A stretch of DNA of 64,000 nucleotides, taken from Herbidospora daliensis. GTDB taxonomy: Bacteria; Actinomycetota; Actinomycetes; Streptosporangiales; Streptosporangiaceae. This document shows, piece after piece, positions 34,430 to 42,861 of the stretch; the first letter of the stretch is position 1, and the number at the start of each line of letters is the position of its first letter. The stretch spans positions 779,353 through 843,352 of the forward strand of contig NZ_BBXF01000003.1 in assembly GCF_001570585.1 (NCBI RefSeq), written 5' to 3'. The position numbers were made by a program, and so were the translations under genes. Under the pieces are notes generated by a model, which was not told the DNA's origin, did no database searches, and saw nothing but the letters and a program-made list of their open reading frames with translations.

Positions 34430-35188
34430 TCAGGACGCCAACCACGACGGCCCCTTCATGTCGTCGACGTCGGCCCCGACCAGCTCGACGAACCGGTCTT
34501 CGAGCGACCGCCCGTCGCGCACCTCGTCGAGGGGTCCGGCGGCGGCGACGCGGCCCCGGTCGATCACCGCGACGTGGTCGCAGAGCTGCTCGACCAGCGC
34601 CATGACGTGGCTCGACAACACGACCGAGCCGCCCCCGGCGACGAAGCCCTTCAGCATGCCCCGGATGGTCAGCGCGGAGACGGGGTCGACCGCCTCGAAC
34701 GGCTCGTCGAGCACCAGCAGGCGGGGGCCGTGCAGCATTGCGGTGGCCAGGCCGATCTTCTTGCGCATGCCCGTCGAGTAGTCGATCACCAGGGTGCGTT
34801 CGGCCTGGTCGAGCTCCAGGATCTCCAGCAGCTCCCCGGCCCGCGCGCCGGCCGTCTCGCGGTCGAGCCCGCGCAGCCGGCCGAGGTAGGTGAGCAGTTC
34901 GCGGCCCGTCAGGCGCTCGGGCAGGGCCAGCCCGTCGGGGAGCACGCCGACCCGCGCCCGCGCGGCGACGGGGTCGGCCCACACGTCCACGCCGAAGATC
35001 CGGGCGTGGCCGGTGTCGGGGCGGAGAAGGCCCACCGCCATCGACAGTGAGGTCGTCTTTCCGGCGCCGTTGGGACCGACCAAGCCGTAAAAGGATCCGG
35101 GTGGGACAGAAAGGCTCACATGGTCGACCGCAATTTTCGGGCCGAACCGTTTGCCGAGTGCGTCGAGTTCCAAAGCCGCAGCCACCAC
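34430..35188 (-). CDS. ABC exporter ATP-binding protein
   Basis: A 252-residue ATPase with every hallmark: Walker A GPNGAGKTT, a signature YSTGMRKKIGLA, Walker B LLVLDEPFEAVD, and the H-loop SSHVM. The LSTGM-type signature variant and short C-terminus are typical of ABC-2 exporters of the CcmA class. It starts at the tandem GTG GTG at 35188. First gene of the two-gene exporter operon; the 142-bp region before it is AT-rich, with CATATTTATATATG at 35212-35225, probably the -10 area. Confidence 0.95.
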   Translation of the reverse strand: MVAAALELDALGKRFGPKIAVDHVSLSVPPGSFYGLVGPNGAGKTTSLSMAVGLLRPDTGHARIFGVDVWADPVAARARVGVLPDGLALPERLTGRELLTYLGRLRGLDRETAGARAGELLEILELDQAERTLVIDYSTGMRKKIGLATAMLHGPRLLVLDEPFEAVDPVSALTIRGMLKGFVAGGGSVVLSSHVMALVEQLCDHVAVIDRGRVAAAGPLDEVRDGRSLEDRFVELVGADVDDMKGPSWLAS

Positions 35189-35330
35189 GGCACCTTATCG
35201 GCCCGAAGCCCCATATTTATATATGCGGCAATTAACCAAAAATGTCCCGCTTGCGCCATCTTCGCCCGGAGCCCGAACTTCTCTCGTCGAACTCGCGTAA
35301 CGAACGTCGAAATCCCGGCAATATGCTCAT

Positions 35331-36389
35331 ATGACTTCACCGGACGAGGACGTCGAACGGGCCCTCCGCGCGTTGAAGCACGACCCCACGCCCGCCGCCG
35401 CGATCGAGGCGGCCCGTGTCGTCGACGAGCGGCTGCGGACCGCGGGGGCCACCCCCGCCCTCGTCCAGGCCGCCGCGACCGCGCACTCCCGCGCGGGGGA
35501 GCTCCTCCTGGAGCACGCGATCCCGGGGCTGGGCATCTCGTTCCTCGACGCCGCGGTCATGGCGCGGCGGACCTCGCCGGATCTCGCCGAGGCGGCGCGG
35601 CACCTGCTCGCGGGGCTGCGCCACGACCCGCACGACGCCCACGCCCTCCTGTTACTCGGCTCCGTCGTGCTGGTCACCGGCGAGCACGGGACGGCCGCGC
35701 TCGGGGCGGTCGGGAAGGCGCGCCCGGCCGATCCCGAGCACGCCGCGATGCTCGGCACCCTGTACGCCTGCCTCGCGGCCTACGACCCCGGCAGCCCCGA
35801 CGGCCGGAGGTTGTCGATCCTGCGCGCCGCCGTGGGCGCCCCGCCCAGCCTGATGCGGCTGCCCGCGCTGCTCGCCCTGGGCAACCTGCAGACCACCAAG
35901 TCGGAGGCCCCGCACGACCTGGCCGAGGGCGTCGACGCCTTGGTCGAGCTGATGGAGCAGGCCAAGCCCGGCGACCCCGAGTTCGACCACGCGATGATCC
36001 TGGTGCTGACGGCGATGTGCCGCCACCTGACCGTCGAGTTCCCCGCCGACTTCGGCCGCCTCGCCGTGGCGCTGCCGTGGGGCACCCGCGACGACCTCAC
36101 CCTGGCCTGCGCGGCGGCCTGCCGGGCGCGGGTCGAGCGCGAGCCCGGATACCTCACCGAGGCCGCCCGCCACCTGCGCAAGGTGGTCGAGCGCCCCCGG
36201 CCCGACGACCGGGAGATGTTCCTGCTGGCGGGGGCGGGGCTGGCGCTCTTCTACGACCGGTTCGTGGCCGAGTTCGCGCTCGAATGGCTGAACGCGGCCG
36301 ACCGGTGCTGCGACATCCTGGAGGCGCTGCCCTACCACGCGGACGTGTCGGCCATGCGGCGGCGCATCGCCGAGCAACGGTCGGCCTAG
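35331..36389 (+). CDS. TPR-like helical repeat protein, unknown function
   Basis: A 352-residue all-helical soluble protein with repeated Ala/Leu-rich helix pairs (ARHLLAGLRHDPHDAHALLLLGSV, quoted in part), compatible with tetratricopeptide repeats and CHAT/TPR-type proteins of actinomycetes. No catalytic motif is visible. Codon 108 is a TTA (35652-35654), rare in this genome, so expression may depend on the bldA tRNA. ATG 35331 lies in a region AT-rich compared with the rest of the window. It may share a transcript with the GNAT 6 bp downstream. Confidence 0.75.
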   Translation: MTSPDEDVERALRALKHDPTPAAAIEAARVVDERLRTAGATPALVQAAATAHSRAGELLLEHAIPGLGISFLDAAVMARRTSPDLAEAARHLLAGLRHDPHDAHALLLLGSVVLVTGEHGTAALGAVGKARPADPEHAAMLGTLYACLAAYDPGSPDGRRLSILRAAVGAPPSLMRLPALLALGNLQTTKSEAPHDLAEGVDALVELMEQAKPGDPEFDHAMILVLTAMCRHLTVEFPADFGRLAVALPWGTRDDLTLACAAACRARVEREPGYLTEAARHLRKVVERPRPDDREMFLLAGAGLALFYDRFVAEFALEWLNAADRCCDILEALPYHADVSAMRRRIAEQRSA

Positions 36390-36395
36390 AGCAAA

Positions 36396-37133
36396 ATGTC
36401 CCTTATGACCGACACGCTCACCCGGTACGCCCGCCTGCTCGCCGCCTCCGCCGACGCCCACGTCGCCCTCCAGGGCGGCAAGGTGGCGCGGAGCGACGAC
36501 ATGTGGCTGGCCGACTTCGGGGGAGCGGCCGGGTTCGCCAACGGCGCGACGCTCGTGCGGGAGCCGCGGAACCTCGACAGGCTGGCGGGCGAGGCGCTCG
36601 AGTTCGCCGGGCTGCACGAGGGGCCCGGCCTGTTCTACTTCTGGGGCGGCTGGCCGCTGCCCGAGCCGGTCGCGCCCTGGCGGGCCGACGGTCAGCCGCC
36701 GCTGATGATCCGGGAGCCCGGCGAGCCGCCGGTCCTGGCCCACCACGTCGAGGAGGTCACCGGCGACGCCGCCGAGTTCGAAGCGACGGTCGCGCGGGCC
36801 TACCCGCTCGACCGGGCGGGCTGGCGGCCCGGCCGCCTGTTCGGCCCGGACATCCACCGCACCGGGTGGCGGTTGTTCCTCGGCCGGCTCGACGGAGCGC
36901 CGGTGGCGACGGCGGCGGCGTACACCCATGACGGGCTGACCGAGGTGAACTACGTCTCGGTGGCTCCCGAGGCGCGCGGGCGGGGGTTCGCGGCGGCCGT
37001 GACCTTCGCGGCGGCGTGCGCCGACCCGGCCGCCTCGGCCATGCTCTTGGCCAGCGACCTGGGCCTGCCCGTCTACCGGAAGATGGGGTTCCGGGAGCTG
37101 ACCCGGTTCCACATGTGGGCCTACGAGCGCTGA
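36396..37133 (+). CDS. GNAT-family N-acetyltransferase
   Basis: A 245-residue protein with the acetyl-CoA-binding fold in its C-terminal half: VNYVSVAPEARGRGFAAAV, where the Q/RxxGxG/A pyrophosphate loop is visible, and a final strand with LPVYRKMGFRELT typical of the family. The N-terminal ~115 residues are a second, diverged domain with no recognised motif. Start ATG 36396, or ATG 36405 three codons later. It overlaps the convergent DUF1295 gene by 13 bp. Substrate unknown. Confidence 0.88.
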   Translation: MSLMTDTLTRYARLLAASADAHVALQGGKVARSDDMWLADFGGAAGFANGATLVREPRNLDRLAGEALEFAGLHEGPGLFYFWGGWPLPEPVAPWRADGQPPLMIREPGEPPVLAHHVEEVTGDAAEFEATVARAYPLDRAGWRPGRLFGPDIHRTGWRLFLGRLDGAPVATAAAYTHDGLTEVNYVSVAPEARGRGFAAAVTFAAACADPAASAMLLASDLGLPVYRKMGFRELTRFHMWAYER

Positions 37134-37915
37134 CGCGGCGGCAGCGGGAAGAACCCGCTGGTCCGGTTCACGTAGTCGACGAACTCCTGGCCCTTGCTCT
37201 GCGCCATGCGCTTCTCGGTGAGGGCCTTGCCGCTCTTGGAGATCAGCAGGTACGTCATCAGCCACGGGCACACGATCGTGACGAGCGCCCACGGGGTGCC
37301 CAGGGCGATGAGGAACAGGCCCCACCACACGGCGGCGTCGCCGAAGTAGTTGGGATGCCGCGTCCACGCCCACAGGCCCTGGTCCATGACCCGGCCCTCG
37401 TTGGCGGGGTCGGCCTTGAACCGGGCCAGCTGCGCGTCGCCGATCGCCTCGAACGCGAACCCGACGATCCAGAGCGCCACGCCGAGCCAGGTGAAGACGT
37501 TCAGCGGCTGCGGCTGGAACATGGCGATCTGCACCGGCAGCGACACGAACCACATGACCGCGCCCTGCGGCAGGTAGATCTTCTTGAGCACGAAGGGCAC
37601 CACCGGGCCGCTGTTCTGGCGCAGCATGGCGGCGTACCGGGGATCTTCGCCCTTGCCCCGGTTGCGGTGGTGGATGTAGGCGCCGAGCCGCACCCCCCAG
37701 ATCGCGGTGAGCACCAGCGCGAGCAGCGACCGCGCGAGGTTGCCCTCGCCGGCGGCCAGTGAGACGACGAACGACACGATCGCGACGACGACGAAGCCGA
37801 GGCCCCAGACCGAGTCGACGATCGACTGGTTGTTCGTGCGCAGCGCGTAGGTCATGGTCAGGGCCATGGTCAGCGCGACGGCCACGAGGGTCGCCGCCAG
37901 ATTCATCCAGATCAC
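37121..37915 (-). CDS. DUF1295 / steroid 5-alpha-reductase-like membrane protein
   Basis: A 264-residue protein with about seven membrane helices. The C-terminal third carries the reductase-like signature (WTRHPNYFGDAAVWWG, YLLISKSGKALTEKRM) seen in DUF1295 and isoprenylcysteine methyltransferase/steroid reductase relatives. GTG 37915 sits 1 bp after the upstream thiolase stop, so the two are one operon. With the thiolase and divergent carotenoid oxygenase this suggests a lipid, sterol or isoprenoid role, which is inferred from context. Confidence 0.88.
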   Translation of the reverse strand: MIWMNLAATLVAVALTMALTMTYALRTNNQSIVDSVWGLGFVVVAIVSFVVSLAAGEGNLARSLLALVLTAIWGVRLGAYIHHRNRGKGEDPRYAAMLRQNSGPVVPFVLKKIYLPQGAVMWFVSLPVQIAMFQPQPLNVFTWLGVALWIVGFAFEAIGDAQLARFKADPANEGRVMDQGLWAWTRHPNYFGDAAVWWGLFLIALGTPWALVTIVCPWLMTYLLISKSGKALTEKRMAQSKGQEFVDYVNRTSGFFPLPPRQRS

Positions 37916-37916
37916 G

Positions 37917-39089
37917 TCAACCGTCTACCCGTTCGATGAGGACTGCCACCCCGAGCCCGGCCGCGCCGCTGACGGCGGCCACCCCGTAGCGGCCGCCGAG
38001 GCGGGTCAGGTTCTCGGCGCACTGGCCGACCATGATCGCGCCGGTCGCGCCGAACGCGTGGCCCATCGCGATCGTGCCGCCGCCGGGGTTGAGCCGGTCG
38101 GGGCCCGGCCCGAGGTCGCGCCGCAGCCGCAGGCACAGGGCCGAGAAGGCCTCGGCGAACTCGTAGACGTCGACGTCGGCGGGGGTGAGCCCGGCCCTGG
38201 CGACGACCTTCTCGACGGCGGCCTGCCCGGCGGTCAGCATGATCACCGGGTCGACGGCGGCGGTCGCCGCGCCCACGATCCTGATCGGGCTCTCCGCGGC
38301 GCCCAGGACCAGCAGCGCCGCGCCGTCGGCCAGCGCGGGGGAGGAGCCGACCGTGTGGTGGTGGACGATCTCGCCCGCTTCGGGGTGGGCCTTCAGCACG
38401 ATGGCGTCCTGCGCCGGGTCGGCGAAGGCGGGGGGCAGCGTCGCCAGCGACTCCATCGTGGTGCCCGGCCTGATCAGCTCGTCGCGGTCGAAGACCGACC
38501 CGTCGGCACGGGCCGCCGGGATCACCGAACCGGCGAAGTCGCCCCGGTCCCAGGCCGCCGCGGCCTTCGTGTGGGTCTCGACGGCGTAGGCGTCGAGCTG
38601 CTCGCGGGTCCAGCCGTCGAGGGTGGCGTTGAGGTCGGCGGCCACCCCCATGTGGACGGAGCCGACCCGCTCGATCGTCTCGGGGTCGGTCCAGAGGGGC
38701 GCGCGGTCGCTGAACATGGCCACCCGGGACACGCTCTCGACGCCCCCGGCGACCGCGAGGTCCATTTCCCCGGTACGGATGCGCGCCGCCACCTGGGCCA
38801 CCGCGTCGATCCCGCTGGCGCAGAAGCGGTTGACCGTGCCGCCGGGGATCTCGTCGCCCCATCCGGCCAGCAGCGTGGCCACGCGGGCGAGGTTGCCGCC
38901 CTGCTCGCCGACCTGCGAGGCCGACCCGACGATCACGTCGCCGACGGCGGCCGGGTCGAGCCCCCGCTCGACGAGCGCCCGTTGCAGCCCGGTCACCAGG
39001 TCGACCGGGCTCCGGTGGTGCAGCGAGCCCTTGGGGGAGCCCTTGGCCCGGGGGGTGCGCACGTAGTCGTGAACGTAGACGTCAGACAC
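37917..39089 (-). CDS. Acetyl-CoA acyltransferase (thiolase)
   Basis: A 390-residue degradative-type thiolase. The nucleophilic cysteine is in VNRFCASG, the second His region HTVGSSPALADGAA precedes the C-terminal NPGGGTIAMGHAFGATGA, and a C-terminal cysteine lies in GQCAENL. The catalytic set thus looks complete although the usual GHPxGxSG is GHAFGATG. GTG 39089 is used because the protein begins with VYVHDYVRTPRAKG. It faces the second thiolase across only 37 bp, so the two starts share one compact divergent promoter. Probable beta-oxidation function. Confidence 0.93.
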   Translation of the reverse strand: MSDVYVHDYVRTPRAKGSPKGSLHHRSPVDLVTGLQRALVERGLDPAAVGDVIVGSASQVGEQGGNLARVATLLAGWGDEIPGGTVNRFCASGIDAVAQVAARIRTGEMDLAVAGGVESVSRVAMFSDRAPLWTDPETIERVGSVHMGVAADLNATLDGWTREQLDAYAVETHTKAAAAWDRGDFAGSVIPAARADGSVFDRDELIRPGTTMESLATLPPAFADPAQDAIVLKAHPEAGEIVHHHTVGSSPALADGAALLVLGAAESPIRIVGAATAAVDPVIMLTAGQAAVEKVVARAGLTPADVDVYEFAEAFSALCLRLRRDLGPGPDRLNPGGGTIAMGHAFGATGAIMVGQCAENLTRLGGRYGVAAVSGAAGLGVAVLIERVDG

Positions 39090-39126
39090 GTTTGCACTGT
39101 AACTCTGTTTGTTGTAGTACGGAAAG

Positions 39127-40341
39127 ATGCCGGAAGCCGTATGGGTCCTGGGCGGCCACCAGACCGACTTCGCCCGCAACTGGTCCCGCGAGGGGCTCGA
39201 CTTCGCCGACCTGACCGCAGAGACGGTCCGCGGCACCCTCGACGACGCGGGCGTCTCCGCCGCCGACGTCGACGTCATCCACGTCGGCAACGCCTTCGGC
39301 CAGCTGTTCACCGGCCAGGGCCAGCTCGGCGGCATGCCCGCCACGGTCGTGCCCGAGCTCTGGGACGTGCCCGCCACCCGCCACGAGGCCGCCTGCGCCT
39401 CCGGCGGCGTGGCCCTGCTCGCGGCGATGGCCGACATCGAGTCGGGCCGCTACGACTGCTCCCTCGTCCTCGGCCTGGAGCTCGAACGCACCGTCCCCGG
39501 CGACGACGCGGCCGGCCACCTCGGCGCCGCCGCCTGGGTCGGCCACGAGGGGCAGGAGGCGAAGTTCATGTGGCCCCACATGTTCAGCGCCCTCACCGAC
39601 GAGTACGACCGCCGCTACGGCCTCGACGAGGCCCACCTGCGCGCCATCGCCCGGCTGAACTTCTCCAACGCCACGGCCAACCCCAACGCCCAGACCCGCA
39701 AGTGGGCCTTCACCGACGCGAGCTTCGCCGCCGACGACGCGGCCAACCCGGTCGTGGAGGGCCGGGTCAGGCGCACCGACTGCTCCCAGATCACCGACGG
39801 CGGCGCGGGCCTCGTCGTGGTCGGCCGCCGGTTCCTGGAGCGCACGCGGGCCCGCCCGATGGCGCAGATCCTCGGCTGGGGCCACCGCACGGTCGGCCTG
39901 CCGCTGGCCCAGAAGCTCGCCCGCAGCTTCGACGAGCCCTACGTGCTCCCGCACGTCCGCCGGGCGATCACCGACGCGTTCACCCGCGCGGGCGTCTCTT
40001 TGCCGGAAATCGACGGCATAGAGACCCACGATTGCTTCACCATGTCGGAGTACGCCGCGATCGACCACTTCGGCATCACCGAGCCCGGGGAGAGCTGGAA
40101 GGCCGTCGAGAACGGCGACCTGGAGATCGGCGGGCGCATCCCGGTCAACCCCAGTGGGGGCCTGATCGGCGGCGGCCACCCGGTCGGGGCGTCCGGCGTA
40201 CGGATGGTGCTCGACGCGTGCAAGCAGGTGTCGGGACGGGCGGGGGCCTACCAGGTCGAGGGGGCCCGCCGCTTCGGCACGCTCAACATCGGCGGCAGCA
40301 CGACCACGACCGTCGGCTTCGTGATCGGGACAGGGGAGTAA
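39127..40341 (+). CDS. SCP-x-like thiolase / acetyl-CoA acetyltransferase
   Basis: A 404-residue thiolase of the SCP-x/non-specific lipid-transfer subgroup. The cysteine lies in EAACASGGVALL, and the C-terminal motif is NPSGGLIGGGHPVGASGVRM; the HDCFT segment contributes the His. Such enzymes cleave branched or sterol side chains. It is the first gene of a plus-strand operon with the carotenoid oxygenase (2 bp gap) and the HxlR regulator. The usual DUF35 partner is not present here. Confidence 0.93.
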   Translation: MPEAVWVLGGHQTDFARNWSREGLDFADLTAETVRGTLDDAGVSAADVDVIHVGNAFGQLFTGQGQLGGMPATVVPELWDVPATRHEAACASGGVALLAAMADIESGRYDCSLVLGLELERTVPGDDAAGHLGAAAWVGHEGQEAKFMWPHMFSALTDEYDRRYGLDEAHLRAIARLNFSNATANPNAQTRKWAFTDASFAADDAANPVVEGRVRRTDCSQITDGGAGLVVVGRRFLERTRARPMAQILGWGHRTVGLPLAQKLARSFDEPYVLPHVRRAITDAFTRAGVSLPEIDGIETHDCFTMSEYAAIDHFGITEPGESWKAVENGDLEIGGRIPVNPSGGLIGGGHPVGASGVRMVLDACKQVSGRAGAYQVEGARRFGTLNIGGSTTTTVGFVIGTGE

Positions 40342-40343
40342 CA

Positions 40344-41852
40344 ATGGACGTCGACGTCGTCGCACGGGTCCTGTCGACCCTTCCGGAGGATGACGACCAC
40401 CCCTACCGGACCGGCCCGTGGCGGCCGCAGACCACCGAGTGGCGGGCCGACGGCCTCGACGTCGTCGGCGAGATCCCGGCCGACCTCGACGGCGTCTACC
40501 TGCGCAACACCGAGAACCCCGTCCACCCGGCCTTCGAGCGTTACCACCCGTTCGACGGCGACGCCATGGTCCACGTGATCGGCTTCCGCGACGGCACGGC
40601 CTTCTACCGCAACCGCTTCGTGCGCACCGACGGCTTCCTCGCCGAGGCCGAGGCGGGCGGGCCCCTGTGGGCGGGCCTGGCCGAACGCCCCTCGCTCTCG
40701 CTGCGCGACGGCTGGGGCGCGCGCGGCGGCCTCAAGGACGCCTCCTCGACCGACGTCGTCGTGCACGCCGGAGTGGCGCTGACGAGCTTCTACCAGTGCG
40801 GCGACCTCTACCGGCTCGACCCGCTCACCCTGGAGACGCTCGGCAAGGCCGACTGGCACGGCGACTTCCCCTACGCCTGCGGCGTCTCCGCGCACACGAA
40901 GGTCGACCCGCGCACCGGCGAACTGCTGTTCTTCAACTACGGCACCGACGAGCCCTACATGCACTACGGCGTCGTCTCCGCCGACAACCGGCTGACCCAC
41001 TACGTCGACGTCCCGCTGCCCGGCCCCCGGCTGCCGCACGACATGGCGTTCACCGAGAACTACGCGATCCTCAACGACTGCCCGATGTTCTGGGACCCGG
41101 CGCTGCTGAGACAGGGCAGGCACGCCGCGCGTTTCCACCCCGACCTCCCGCTGCGCATCGGCGTCATCCCCCGCACGGGCACGAGGGTCCAGTGGTTCGA
41201 GGCCGCCCCCACCTACGTCCTGCACTGGGTGAACGCCTACGAGGAGGGCGACGAGATCGTGCTCGACGGCTTCTTCCAGGAGGACCCGGAGCCCAAGGAC
41301 ATCGGCGACGGCAGCTACTACCAGCGCATGTTCCGCTTCCTGGCGCTCGACCGGATGAAGACCAAACTGCACCGCTGGCGGCTGAACCTGAAGACGGGAC
41401 AGTGCAGGGAGGAACGCCTCACCGACTCCGTCACCGAGTTCGGGGTGCTCAACGCCCGCCACGGCGGCGTCGGCTACCGCTACGCCTACGCGGCCACCGG
41501 GGTCGAGGGCTGGTTCCTGTTCGACGGGGTGACCAAGCACGACCTGCTCACCGGCAAGGAGGAGACGTACAAGCTGCCGGCGAACGTCTACGGCAGCGAG
41601 CCCGCCATGGCCCCCCGCGCCGGGGCGGCCGCCGAGGACGACGGCTATCTGGTCACGCTGACCACGGACATGAACCACGACCGGTCGGAATGCCTGATCT
41701 TCGACGCCGCCCGGGTCGCCGACGGCCCGCTGGCCCGCATCCGGCTGCCCGAACGGATCTCCAGCGGCACCCACGCCACCTGGGCCCCCGGCCACACCAT
41801 CCCCGGCTGGGGCACCGCGGAGTCACCCGAACGGGCCGTCGGGCTTGCCTGA
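40344..41852 (+). CDS. Carotenoid cleavage oxygenase (RPE65/CCD family)
   Basis: A 502-residue non-heme iron oxygenase. All four iron-binding histidines are in place: His184 (SAHTKVD), His232 (LPHDMAF), His294 (VLHWVNAYE) and His477 (SGTHATW). The N-terminal YLRNTENPVHP matches the family. These enzymes split conjugated double bonds in carotenoids, stilbenes or phenylpropenes. ATG 40344 lies 2 bp after the thiolase stop, implying cotranscription. Fusing a CCD with thiolases suggests conversion of a cleaved isoprenoid or aromatic side chain into acyl-CoA, an inference from operon structure. Confidence 0.93.
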   Translation: MDVDVVARVLSTLPEDDDHPYRTGPWRPQTTEWRADGLDVVGEIPADLDGVYLRNTENPVHPAFERYHPFDGDAMVHVIGFRDGTAFYRNRFVRTDGFLAEAEAGGPLWAGLAERPSLSLRDGWGARGGLKDASSTDVVVHAGVALTSFYQCGDLYRLDPLTLETLGKADWHGDFPYACGVSAHTKVDPRTGELLFFNYGTDEPYMHYGVVSADNRLTHYVDVPLPGPRLPHDMAFTENYAILNDCPMFWDPALLRQGRHAARFHPDLPLRIGVIPRTGTRVQWFEAAPTYVLHWVNAYEEGDEIVLDGFFQEDPEPKDIGDGSYYQRMFRFLALDRMKTKLHRWRLNLKTGQCREERLTDSVTEFGVLNARHGGVGYRYAYAATGVEGWFLFDGVTKHDLLTGKEETYKLPANVYGSEPAMAPRAGAAAEDDGYLVTLTTDMNHDRSECLIFDAARVADGPLARIRLPERISSGTHATWAPGHTIPGWGTAESPERAVGLA

Positions 41853-42861
41853 TCCGGGATCCCGCCCCACCGTCCTCGAACCGGGGGGCACGAACGCGGT
41901 CGGCATGACCCTCGGCCTGGTCGGCGACGAGTGGAACCTGCTCATCCTCCGGTACGCCATGATGGGCGTCCGGCGCTACGGGGAGTGGCGCAGGGCGCTG
42001 CCGATCTCCCACGCCGTGCTGACCGGGCGGCTGGCCGCCCTCACCGAGGCGGGCGTCTTCAAGAAGACCTCCACGGTCTCGAAGCGGCCGGAGTACCGGC
42101 TGACCAAACGCGGGCGCGACCTCTGGCCGGTGCTGCTCACCGTCTGGGCGTGGGAGTCGGCCTGGGTGCCCGACCACGCCGAGTCGCTGCCGGTGATGGT
42201 CCACCGGGGTTGCGGGTCGGCGTTCACGCCGGTCCTGGGCTGCCAGGCGTGCGGCGCGGCGACGGCGCCCCGCGACGTCGCCGGGACCTTCGGCCCGTCG
42301 GGCACGTGGGCGCGGTCGGCGCCCTCGGGCACCACCCGGCGGCGGGTCGCCTCCCCCTCGGCCGGGCTCTTCCCGCAGACCATGAGCCTGATCGGGAACC
42401 GCTGGTCGGCGGCCATGCTCGGGGGCGCGTTCCAGGGCCTCCACCGGTTCCGCGACTTCGAGCGGCTCCTCGGCGCGCCGCCCGCCATCGTGGCCGACCG
42501 GCTGCGCGTCTTCTGCGACCTGGGCATCTTCGAGCAGGCGCCGTCGGCCGACCGGGCCGACTGGTCGACCTACCACCTCACCGGCAAGGGGCGGGCGTTC
42601 TTCCCCGTCGTGGTGACGGCCATCACCTGGGGGCAGCGCTGGTTCCTCGCGCCCGAGGGGCCGGCGCTGCTCTACCGGCACCACGGGTGCGGACAGGACT
42701 TCCTGCCCCGGCTGGCGTGCGGGACCTGCGCGACGGCGCTGCGCGGGCAGGACGTCGTGGTTCAGGCGACGAGCGGACCGGCCGCCTTGATCTCGCCGTC
42801 GTCGACCAGCCGGCGGACCGACTCCAGGATGGCGGCCTCCGGCGAGTACCCCGGGTCGTAG
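41845..42861 (+). CDS. Double HxlR-type regulator with two cysteine-knuckle segments
   Basis: A 338-residue protein with two HxlR/MarR-like winged helices in one chain. The first is about residues 20-110 (GDEWNLLILRYAMMGVRRYG, a HxlR core) and the second about 175-265 (GNRWSAAMLGGAFQGLHRFR). Each is followed by a short cysteine-rich stretch (GCGSAFTPVLGCQACG and GCGQDFLPRLACGTCA) that looks like a zinc ribbon. TTG 41845 overlaps the oxygenase stop; the ATG at 41905 is too late to keep the first helix whole. Probably a local regulator. Its last 100 bp run antisense through the convergent epimerase. Confidence 0.82.
   Translation: MPDPGSRPTVLEPGGTNAVGMTLGLVGDEWNLLILRYAMMGVRRYGEWRRALPISHAVLTGRLAALTEAGVFKKTSTVSKRPEYRLTKRGRDLWPVLLTVWAWESAWVPDHAESLPVMVHRGCGSAFTPVLGCQACGAATAPRDVAGTFGPSGTWARSAPSGTTRRRVASPSAGLFPQTMSLIGNRWSAAMLGGAFQGLHRFRDFERLLGAPPAIVADRLRVFCDLGIFEQAPSADRADWSTYHLTGKGRAFFPVVVTAITWGQRWFLAPEGPALLYRHHGCGQDFLPRLACGTCATALRGQDVVVQATSGPAALISPSSTSRRTDSRMAASGEYPGS

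Noticed and set aside
32601-34982. Extension of the exporter permease into the ATPase gene
   Set aside because: The upstream part is a shadow of the ATPase; the permease starts at 34424 directly after the ATPase stop.
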